NCBI GenBank assembly: GCA_964017145.1
Contig: OZ024845.1
Location: 2,232,001 to 2,296,000 of the forward strand
Origin: Agrocybe praecox
Taxonomy: Eukaryota; Basidiomycota; Agaricomycetes; Agaricales; Agrocybaceae
Length of the DNA stretch: 64,000 nucleotides
Direction of reading: 5' to 3'
Part shown: in pieces, positions 55,500 to 64,000 of the stretch
Position numbering within the stretch: position 1 is the first letter of the stretch
Layout: each line of letters opens with the position of its first letter
Position numbers and translations under genes: made by a program
The notes under the pieces: model-generated
Database searches by the model: none
The model's input: only the letters and a program-made list of their open reading frames with translations
Told to the model about the DNA's origin: nothing

Positions 55500-57124
55500 A
55501 TGTTCAACGACAATGTCCTTCAAAAGTCCTACATACTGACCCATTTGTCAGTAACAAGTCCCAAACCCTTGGAATCTGTTGAGCTTTTAGTGAATGGTTT
55601 GGCTGTAGAGACCGAATGGCAAGGATCCCGGGATGGTGAACTCCATCGAGCAATTACCGACCTCACAACAAAACAGTGAGTTGCTCTCCATCTTTTTCTG
55701 CGATAAATTGACATTTGAATTTATTCTAGACTTGGTGGAACGTTTTCCAGCTTTTCCTTGCGCATACACTCCACGAGATTCCGGATAAAGCGCGAGCAAA
55801 AAATCTTGGTGGATATAGCCGAGCATCTATCGACGGTACAGATTAACGAAGGGCAGACATATAGTGCGTGATCATTCTCATCCTGATAACAGACATATCA
55901 TATAATATCACACCAGCGATCTCCAAGAATTACATGAAGAATGTGGTTACGATTACTGTCCAGCAAGATCCGACAGCGCTGGCTTCTGTCAATCTGCGTC
56001 CTACGACAGAACAAATCACGTCTTCCTGCCCACGGTGGGTCCATGATTATTGAGCTCGAATCCGACACTTGTACCGATGATTTATGATAGCTTTCGGATT
56101 TTGATTATAGGCAATGTTTGTGATCTAATTTACACTGTTTCTACATTCTTCTAACTGTCTTATAGAGTGGGGTGGGGAAGTCATCGCTAATAAATATGGT
56201 TTTTGGGCTGAGTGGCAAAGAAGATGCAGCTGCGGTAAGCGTTCACTCTTAAACCATTATCAGAATGTATGTGACCTATCTATCCTTCCGTTCGTCCAGA
56301 AAGTATCAGCCCTTCATGTGGGTGAGGCGGACATCAATAAGGAAATCAAACCAAGTGAAAACGTGCGTTTGGTTCTTCACGATAGTCGCGGCTTCGAAGG
56401 AGGCGAGACAAACAATGTAGAGACGGTTATACGGTTCATCCAGTCGAGAAATACAGAGCCAAAATTGCAAGACAAGTTACATGCAGTGTGGTACGTATAA
56501 ACCAGAAACCGCCGGGAAAGAATTCTCATTCGCAACGGCATCAGGCTCTGCATTCAGATTCCAAGTTCAGGCGGAGCTGTTGCTGAGGCAGGCGTCGAGA
56601 AACTGCTTAAGAGGAAGGCTGATGGAGAGTTGGGAGACGGTATTTATGATTTTCGGTTTTCTTGTGGTGCATTGACTCTGATGGTCGTCACAGTTCTATT
56701 TGTCGTCGTATTTACGCAATACGACACGCTTATCAGTCAGGTGGAGTACGAGTTCATCGAGGGAGCAGACGGCAGGGACCGAATGAATGCCAGCGCCTTG
56801 AAATTAGCCGTCTCTAAAAAGGCTGACGAATTATTCCTTGTCAATTGCTTGCAACCATTCAAAGCGAAGGCCGGGACAAAGTTCCCATATTCTCGAGTAT
56901 CCAGTAAGGATTAATGCATCCCTTTCGTTTTCGTTCGCAACGTGAATCACTCGTGCATATCATTAGCTGCGACAGGGTACGAGAACACCGTGCACGAATT
57001 GGTCAATCTCACCGTTGCCAAACTCGAGAGCGCTCTACCACTAGAACCGTATATCACATCGGTTATGGCCCAGCACTTCAGCCCCAAGATCAAGATACAA
57101 GGATCAATAGAGTGGATTATTTAA
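55500..57124 (+). CDS. P-loop GTPase, fungal-specific G-domain family
   Basis: Nine exons (55500-55675, 55730-55863, 55917-56034, 56091-56115, 56166-56234, 56300-56490, 56545-56639, 56694-56903, 56967-57124) give 391 residues. A ~140-residue N-terminal beta-rich part is followed by RFRILIIG|NSGVGKSSLIN (G1/P-loop GxxxxGKS), a Walker-B-like G3 (LVLHDSRGFEGGE, DxxG), LHAVWLCIQIP, and FTQYDTLISQVEYEF in the G4 place (TQYD instead of NKxD). This is the large mushroom family of immune- or dynamin-like small GTPases of unknown role. A 25-nt micro-exon encodes the start of the P-loop. Confidence 0.88.
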
Positions 57125-58400
57125 TACGTCTGAGTCGAGTCTGCGGGGTCGTTTATATTTTTTTATCAGTATCGGTAAAAAACGTAGGATTCAGATCTCT
57201 TTTATGTTACTTTACGACGCTGAATCCAGATGTCCGACATAGGGTATTGGAATAGCCTTGTCTGGGGTACCATTTTCAAGACTGCCTCGACGTGATACAT
57301 CGTCGCCGTATGGAATTTCAATCATCAACACAGCGACGATACCTTACAGCGCTTGATGACCTACATCCTTGACCTAACTTTCGTCATGCAAGATTTATTT
57401 TGGATTGTGCAAGCGAAGAAGAGCCAGAATCCAATCACCATCTGCATGGTAGAACTTGCATTCAGGGCCTAAAAGGAATCCCCTTATTGCGCTCAGGTCC
57501 ATAAAGGAATCGAAGACTTTGTGATTTAGACGAACCCTATAGATCGTGCGAAACGAGAGAATATGATCCGACAGGTTGAGGAGTTGTTGAGAACGCACAC
57601 CGTCGAGGAGGCCGGTGAGAGAACATTGCTGGGCGACATGTTGGAAATATTGGACCACATGGATGACGGAGGATTGGAAAGATGGAGTACGAGTGATTCG
57701 AGTTGATGCAGATATTATTATGATGATCGGACCAAACATGCGTAAGATATCTTTGTCGAGTATTGATGATCATTCGCCGCGAATAATGAGCACGATACGA
57801 AAATCCGGGGCCATGAATTATGAAGTAGAATCTGATAGCAAAGAGATAGCAAATAGAGATGAGAGCACGGAGTAGAGATAGCAGTTGAATAAGAGGAGTG
57901 AGAGTGAATACGGGAAAGCAAGATGGCGACGAGAAGGAAAGAGGTGGCAAAGAAAGGAAATTACAAATTAAAGAAGATTACAAGGGTCGATGATAGAACA
58001 AACTAGACAAGAGAAACGACATCATGAATAGCAACGAGAACAAGTATAAAAAAAAGAAGATCAATGTGTCGAAATCGAAGAGAGTATTAGGATTAAGAAA
58101 AGATGTTAATGTAGTGCGAGAAAGATTCCCGTAAGCAGGGTTATATAGATGCGATGAAGGGGGTATATGAATGAAGAGGGTATGGATGCAGCGACATTAG
58201 GAGGAGATGGTCGAAGTTGGGGACGCAGTCATTGAAGATAAGAGGTACCGAATGACTGAGTGTCCTCTAGTTGTGATGAGCGGTGTGGCCAATCAAAATG
58301 TGCAGGCTAAGTAGAGCGTAGTCCGCTAAATTCATGATTCTTATTAGATAGAATTACGCGAACGGGCTGAAAGTCAGTACTTACCGGATGTCTTACGAGC
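57125..58400. other. Purine-skewed region with a possible small exon
   Basis: An open stretch preceded by a good acceptor (TGATTTAG, 57522-57529) runs to a TGA at 57706 and reads ENMIRQVEELLRTHTVEEAG, GERTLLGDMLEILDHMDDGG. It looks coding, but no upstream exon could be fixed. From about 57820 to 58240 the plus strand is strongly rich in A and G. No other gene. Confidence 0.35.
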
Positions 58401-58408
58401 TAGATATG

Positions 58409-59048
58409 CATGCCGTGTTCCAGTCATCGGGTGCCATTATCGGTCTGCCCTAGGTCATGCATCGATAGTTGCCGTTCTCATAATTTGGGAGTGGACGTCT
58501 GGAAAGATGTTAGTCGAGCATTTCGTAGACCGCGAGGTGAGAAAGACAACGCACCCGTCCCAAATAAACAGCTGGCAAAATAAAATAGAATAAAATAAAA
58601 CCCACGGCCCATAAAGCCGCGCTATACAAGATACCCATGCCATATTCTATCATCGTTGTGCCATTATCGGTCTACCCTAAGTCATGCATGAATATTGCCA
58701 TTCTATATGAAAAGATGCCCGGGAGCTGCGCATTTTTCAGATGGTTTGTTTATGTCAAGGTAGAAAAAGACTTACCAGTCTCATATGCATGGCTGGCGAT
58801 ACGACGACGCATTGTCGTCCCTTTTCAGGAGTGCCCATATAATATTCTAGTCATCGGGGAGCCATTATCAGTCTGCCCTAAGTCATACACGTATCACCGC
58901 CTGCCATCCGAGAAAGACACTACAGAGTGTGAAGATCGTGAGATGGGATCAAAGTAAGAAGGGATACGGTGCTTACCAGGCGGCTCCTCCTCATCTCAAG
59001 ATACCATGTCGTATCCTATCATCAGTGAGCCATTATCGGTCTGGCCTA
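58409..59048 (-). repeat. Four degenerate tandem units (~170-225 bp) with a shared core
   Basis: The core CCATTATCGGTCTGCCCTAA (plus strand) starts near 58434, 58661, 58862 and 59030, with one to three differences. It is followed by a GTCATNCAT-like word and preceded by a (T)ATCATCG/TCATCGG word. Read on the minus strand, the core can encode DLGQTDNG(S/T), and each inter-core spacer has a GTAAG donor. The units lie directly downstream of the small membrane-protein gene and overlap its last exon. Confidence 0.75.
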
Positions 59049-59463
59049 AGTCATCCATGGCATTATCACTGTTTGCAATCTCCTAAAAGTTGACAGCCGT
59101 TAGAACCGGTTTCAATTAAAAAAGAAATCGAAAGACAACTCACAATTCGTGCCCGAGAGGCAGGCAATACGACTGTCCCGTGTCGATAACGAGATAGTTC
59201 CCTAAATACGGGTGATGTCGACGATGATGTGCCCTATCTAATGTCCACTCTTTCTGAATGCTAGGCACCAGAACGGTGGTCGGGGGTGCAATGGTGGTAT
59301 CGTCGTCTAGTAATATACGAATAGTTGTCCACGAGATCGATATCAATTCCCAATCAACGGTGAGAGTCTGATCCAGCACGACAAAGAATAGCAGGAATAC
59401 AATCCCGGCTACTGAAAATATGATTTTTTCTTGTGTTTCTCCGATGTCCAGTGCGCTCGCCAT
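59046..59463 (-). CDS. Small single-span membrane protein (unknown)
   Basis: Exon 1 (59463-59144) encodes MASALDIGETQEKIIFSVAG followed by a hydrophobic helix (IVFLLFFVVL) and a soluble part (ILLDDDTTIAPPTTVLVPS, HHRRHHPYLGNYLVIDTGQS). A clear GTGAGT donor leads to exon 2 (59082-59046), which ends at TAG within the first tandem-repeat core and gives 118 residues in all. Another frame of exon 2 reads DNAMDDLGQTDNGSLMIG, but does not follow from the exon-1 phase. No known family. Confidence 0.45.
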
Positions 59464-59487
59464 GGAAGGAAGTCTCGCCGTCCGCAT

Positions 59488-61632
59488 TCAAGGGGTGATT
59501 TTCTTGACGAACCTCCTAGCCACCGAAGCCAGAGCCAAGCACGCCCGCGATGCTCGAGATCTAGCCATCATCTTCTGCCGCTCGATCTCCTTCCTTCTCA
59601 GCCTCTGAGAAATAGGCAGAACATAGTATGGGCGTTCCAACCAAGGTGGGACAATTGGGCGAGGAGGCCACTCTTCATCCAAGGGTTCCTCCTGCGTGTT
59701 GAAAGTCCCAAAAAAGTCGAATTTGAACAGTTCCCCTATGAAGCATGATTTTACAGCAGGAACTTCCGGTTCTTGGGTCGACTCTCCGGATGCCTGTTCC
59801 ATGGGTGCAGTGACAAAAGGAACAGGTTCGACACGGGCTCGTTTGGATGGACGTTTTAGGATCGAACGGGACGAGACATGTGGGGTGATAGAGGCATCCT
59901 CTACATCTGTATCAGTATCCGAACACTCAGATTCCTCTTCCTCCTCACGACGGCGCTTCAACGATGGACCTTTGTTGATACCACCTTCGGTGGCGTCATA
60001 GAAGCGAATCTCATCAACGCTGTTGAACTGGACGTGCTTCCGCTTTTTGAGAGGCCTAGCTGATGAACATGAACCTTCCACATCACTCTCATCCTCACGA
60101 GAGCGCTTGATAGGCGAACGCCTTTCGTACCCGGTATCATCTTCCCGTTGGATAGTTTGGTTCTAAAAAAAGGAGTAAGTACGTACTTCCACTATAACCC
60201 TCAATTACGCGACTAGAACTCACTGAGAATAGGTTTTGATTATCTCTCAAGAGGTAAGAAAGTGGCCTGAGGGTTGGTGCTGGGCGGAGCTCCATATGCT
60301 TTACGAGTCGATCCCAGTAGGCATTATGGGCGCAATCCGCAAGAGTGGTATCTATCGCTTTCTTCCTCGGAATAAATGACACAGGGGTATGTTGAGACGG
60401 GAAGGTGATATGCTGCCTCGATGCGAAGACGTTCTTCACTGACCCAGTACCCTGAAGAGTTACCGGTAAGAAAAAAGAACAAAGAAGATACTGACAAATG
60501 TCGTGTGTGTGATCACTCACCATCGAAGACGCCATCGGGTGGGTCTCCTGTTGCGCTTGAGCACCTGATTGGAATGACTGTGGTTGTTCATGAGACCGAG
60601 TTTCCAGAAGAAGAAGAAGTTCAAATACCATTTCACAGTCTTCGATGGTAGATTCTGGTTGTTGTCCACGCCCTTGTGTTTGGGACTATGAACGATGCTC
60701 GCATCAGCAACGATACTAGTAAACAGCATACGTAATCTGTTCAAAACTCACCGGTTCCAAGCTCTCCACTCCACTTTGGTTCACTCCAGAGGACCCTGGC
60801 GATTGTGGGCGTTGGTTCTGAGTTCGCGATGGACGTAATTAGATAACGTTGAAAACGGTGGGAAAATTGATACATACAAATACAAGGTTTTCTGTTTGTC
60901 CGTTGCCAGTAGTAGTAGTCGATGGAGGGAACACTTTTGGTTGAACGTTGTTCTGCGAAGCGCATTCATTTAGTGCATTGTTTCGGAGACGTATCCGAAG
61001 AGGACGGCTTACCCAATTGCCTGCTTGCTGTTGAGATCCCGGCCGTGCAGACACCACCTGTGGTGAGGTCTCTGCGAAGGACCGTTCTGACGATGGGTTT
61101 GATGATGTCGGGGTGGTGGTGGGAGCAAACGTGTGAGGGTTGGAAGTGGCATGTCCGGTCGGTTGTTGCATGTTACCCGAGCGAGTGGCATCGTTCGGTA
61201 AGGCACGCATCTGCGACAAGCCAGGATTCGTCAGACTACGTTGAGAATGCCAAATGTCAGTTCGGTGAAAATTTTGATATTCTGGAAGAAAATCGACTCG
61301 TACAAAGTATTAGGATGAGCAGAAAACCCAGTCGATGACCCCGCTGCTCGGTTGCCTAACGCCCTTTTCGGTAGGCTCTTTATCGGCAGGCTGTTTTTAT
61401 ACGCTGCTGCTCTCTGATAAGCCTCTTCTGCTTGTTCGTGGACCCATGTAGGGGCTGGTGCGGCGAGTGGCACGCGGAAGTGTGCACTCTTTCTATGTGC
61501 GTCGCCACGATTCTTGTCTTTCGAGTTTTTCGCAGCATATCGCGCCGAGGTACGAAGCATCATCTTGCGCAATCGGTCCGCATCCGTCTTCTTGAGCTCG
61601 GTAGTGGTGGGGAAAGAGGAAGAATAAGACAT
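59488..61632 (-). CDS. Nuclear, disordered protein with RVxF-type PP1-docking motif (unknown)
   Basis: A chain of exons on the minus strand: 61632-about 61340 (MSYSSSFPTTTELKKTDADR, RAAAYKNSLPIKSLPKRALG), then a Gln/Ser/Thr/Pro-rich middle (NFHRTDIWHSQRS, GHATSNPHTFAPTTTP, GSQQQAGNW, NNVQPKVFPPSTTTTGNGQT, SPGSSGVNQSGVESLEP, SQTQGRGQQPESTIEDCEMV), FASRQHITFPSQHTPVSF, and a last exon from 60162. The last exon holds RPLKKRKHVQFNSVDEIRFY (KHVQF fits an RVxF PP1 motif), acidic REEEEESECSDTDTDVED, KRPSKRARVEP and a basic C-terminus. Most joins are in phase. The one after 61340 is unresolved. No enzyme domain. Function not assigned. Confidence 0.55.
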
Positions 61633-62281
61633 GCTGGAAGTAAGTGATATCTGCGAAGTTGGTAGTGGTGGTTTTAATGTCAAGGTGGGAATACTGGTGT
61701 TTGGAAGATTTGAGAACAAGGCTATCTGCCTTAATAAGTACCTTCGTTTTGATGGGAAATCAAATGCCACTGGATGAGCTTGGACTGTTTTTGCGTGCGT
61801 TGACAAGGCAGGACAAAGAGTAGTGGCATTGTGAACTGCCCATGATGAGAATCCATCCGGTGATGATATTTCAAATTCGGACCAATAAGGCAATTTGACA
61901 AAGCGACATGGACAATGAACTTTGAGTCTTGCTTGGCTTGATTCGGAGTTTCTTCTTTTTCTGTCATTAAAAAATGAGTCAAACCATGGCTGTCTGTCGT
62001 ATAGCTCGACACTCACCCTTACAAGGTATACCAAGTGTACCAATGGACTAGACAGTTAAGAGGTCGTCCGCGTGTGCCATTGCCTGCAGGCGTTTTTCAT
62101 CACATGTGGATCCCTGCTAAACCCTGCGGCACGGTCTGGCGACTAAAGCCGTCCTGGATCCGCCTTTGGAAGACCCACAGTCGGAAGCGAAATCCATGAC
62201 TCTTATTTGTGCCGGGTGGTGAACCAACCTGAGGTCCTGAGCTGAGCCTGAAAGATGGAGACCAGGGACAGTAGTTGCGTG

Positions 62282-62579
62282 TCAACACGATAAGCCACTC
62301 GTCGGTGCATTGCCATAGAATTTGTTTGGAGGACGGGAAATATGAAAGTGGAGCAACTGGCATTGTTTTCCTCGAACCGACACCCTTTTGGTAGCCTTGC
62401 GGACATTAGTAAGGTCAATGCGAACCATATAGCCACTCATAAACAATGCGACAAGTAGTAATTCAACCATTACCTGCAATTTGGCACGAGCGAAAAGGAC
62501 ACCGTCGAAAAAATTTCATCCTGACCGAGCTCATGATTTTCCATCTCTGACAGGTTTGTTCGCCAGAGTGCCTCGTATC
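62282..62579 (-). CDS. Two probable exons of an unrecognised gene
   Basis: Exon 62579-62474 follows a TATAG acceptor and reads YEALWRTNLSEMENHELGQD, EIFSTVSFSLVPNC. After a 38-nt intron, exon 62435-62282 reads SGYMVRIDLTNVRKATKR and ends APTSGLSC-stop. The phases agree and the sequence looks protein-like, but no 5' exon with a start was found and no family is recognised. It may be a decayed gene. Confidence 0.35.
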
Positions 62580-62884
62580 CTATAAAAAGAAGAATAGGTC
62601 AGCTTAAGAGGATGTCGAACTGGCATGCTGAAGAAATAATCTCTGAAAGTCAAGCTGGTCACCGTATCAGAGACTCCAAAAGGATATTAATTCCTGCTAT
62701 AAAGATAATACACGATAAACACTGATCAACGATGAAGTGAAAAAAATAGGAAATGAACACCTCTAGCTCGAACGCCGCTATCAGTCACCACCACCACAGC
62801 GGCCCTCCCTCTGGATCCATTGTCCGCGGCGACGTGGTCTCCCTCGGTTGAAACCTGACAGGTAGTGGGCTCTCTATCCCATCA

Positions 62885-63350
<466 letters not shown>

Positions 63351-63556
63351 TTTCGAAGTGGTTTGGAGAAGAGAATGATGCTTATTAATCAGCGAAGGGA
63401 GAAATAGTTGGCGTTGAAGGCACGTGAACCAGCAATCTTATCTTATCTGATTCTGAGAGCGTTAATGTACCGTATTCGTCCTCTTATCCAGACCACTCTT
63501 GATTTTTCTAATTCACAGATATTACATATTCATAAATATAAACCGCAGCTCTATCT
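63351..63556. other. Divergent/3' spacer between RPB10 and GH43
   Basis: RPB10 promoter side. No coding signal. Confidence 0.5.
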
Positions 63557-64000
63557 CTAAGCAGCAGGCTTTGGCTCCTCCGCTGTCAAGCTTCCGTCTT
63601 CTGTGTACCATAACTCCCTAACTTTGACGCATCGCAAATGATTCTTTCCACCGCTCAAGCTTGAATCATGATGGAACAACCACCATCTACCTTCAAATTC
63701 CACGATACTGTGATGAGTAGTCCACCCAGTTACGGGCTCCAAAATTCTTCCGCGGTACGTGAAAGGACCGAGAGGGGAATCGCCTGTAGCATAGCAGAGG
63801 TAATGGGTGTCGCCGGTGCTGTAGCTGAAGTAGTACACCCCGTTACGCTTATGCATCCACGCAGCTTCGAAGAACCTCCTATCGTGGTCTGAAGAATGCA
63901 GCAGTTCGCCCGTCGCAGGATCGCGGATCTCCAAAGGCTGGTCTCCACCCACAAAGCTCTTCATATCATCGCTCAACTTGGCGACTCTGGCACACAGAGC
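63557..64000 (-). CDS. GH43 glycoside hydrolase, C-terminal part (runs off the window)
   Basis: The frame is open from the window edge to TAG at 63557, 147 residues. Strings typical of GH43 five-bladed propellers are present: DDMKSFVGGDQPLEI, HDRRFFEAAWMHKRNGVYYF (with the catalytic acid Glu of FEA), YSTGDTHYLCYATGDSPLGP, EPVTGWTTHHSIVEFEGRWW and YFSYST. GH43 enzymes are arabinofuranosidases, xylosidases or exo-galactanases that act on hemicellulose and pectin side chains. Only the 3' end is present, so signal peptide and subfamily cannot be judged. No intron is seen in this part. Confidence 0.92.
   Translation of the reverse strand, partial: ALCARVAKLSDDMKSFVGGDQPLEIRDPATGELLHSSDHDRRFFEAAWMHKRNGVYYFSYSTGDTHYLCYATGDSPLGPFTYRGRILEPVTGWTTHHSIVEFEGRWWLFHHDSSLSGGKNHLRCVKVRELWYTEDGSLTAEEPKPAA

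Noticed and set aside
61231..62043. 270-codon ORF as a single gene from 62043
   Set aside because: The part upstream of 61632 has no conserved feature and reads through AT-rich promoter-like DNA. The Met at 61632 is the better start.

Overview
The window is a stretch of nuclear chromosome from a filamentous basidiomycete, most likely a saprotrophic mushroom-forming fungus (Agaricomycetes). Genes are dense on both strands and split by many 45-70 nt introns with GT(A/G)xGT donors and CTRAY-like branch sites. The families also point there: class I hydrophobins, AA9 lytic polysaccharide monooxygenases, a tyrosinase relic, F-box proteins, an etherase-like GST, a fungal-type P-loop GTPase and an agaric-type kinase. 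Nearly all gene models below were built by hand from splice sites and reading-frame phase. Most real genes do not appear as one long ORF.

Layout. 1-2333: no supportable gene, compositionally flat. 2334-8118: a degenerate 170-bp MITE, a secreted proline/glycine/histidine-rich protein, an F-box protein, and an unrecognised gene split by a 683-bp TA-flanked MITE. 8758-20542: a block of ordinary genes, namely an MFS monocarboxylate-type transporter, a tRNA dihydrouridine synthase (DUS1-like), the mRNA export adaptor YRA1/ALYREF with a 618-nt intron, RNA polymerase III subunit RPC31, a GRIP-domain golgin and a large F-box protein. 21106-28061: a tyrosinase pseudogene and a tandem array of three AA9 genes, the third carrying a nonsense codon. 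28420-36196: SEC24 with an N-terminal WW domain, a multi-pass membrane protein with an internal duplication, and two small unrecognised genes. 36.2-48.1 kb: an accessory-looking, gene-poor stretch with a minisatellite, a second MITE copy and a pair of inverted hydrophobin genes flanking KGD2. 48.6-57.1 kb: a kinase-like gene broken by the third MITE copy, a GST, a secreted acid phosphatase and a P-loop GTPase. 57.1-64 kb: a purine-skewed non-coding tract, four degenerate tandem repeats next to a small membrane-protein gene, a nuclear protein with a possible PP1-docking motif, RNA polymerase subunit RPB10, and the 3' part of a GH43 glycoside hydrolase that runs off the window.

How the genes fit together. 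Housekeeping RNA and secretory genes (YRA1, RPC31, RPB10, DUS1, SEC24, golgin, KGD2) sit among genes for plant-biomass attack and surface biology (AA9 x3, GH43, hydrophobins, acid phosphatase, GST). The most unusual content is structural. One MITE family has three copies, two with 4-bp target duplications, and one copy breaks a kinase frame that closes again without it. A second MITE type also splits a gene. There are three or four GC-AG introns, a long YRA1 intron, a WW-SEC24 fusion and an array of DLGQTDNG-like tandem units. I found no convincing CRISPR array, rRNA, tRNA, prophage or wholly new multi-gene system.
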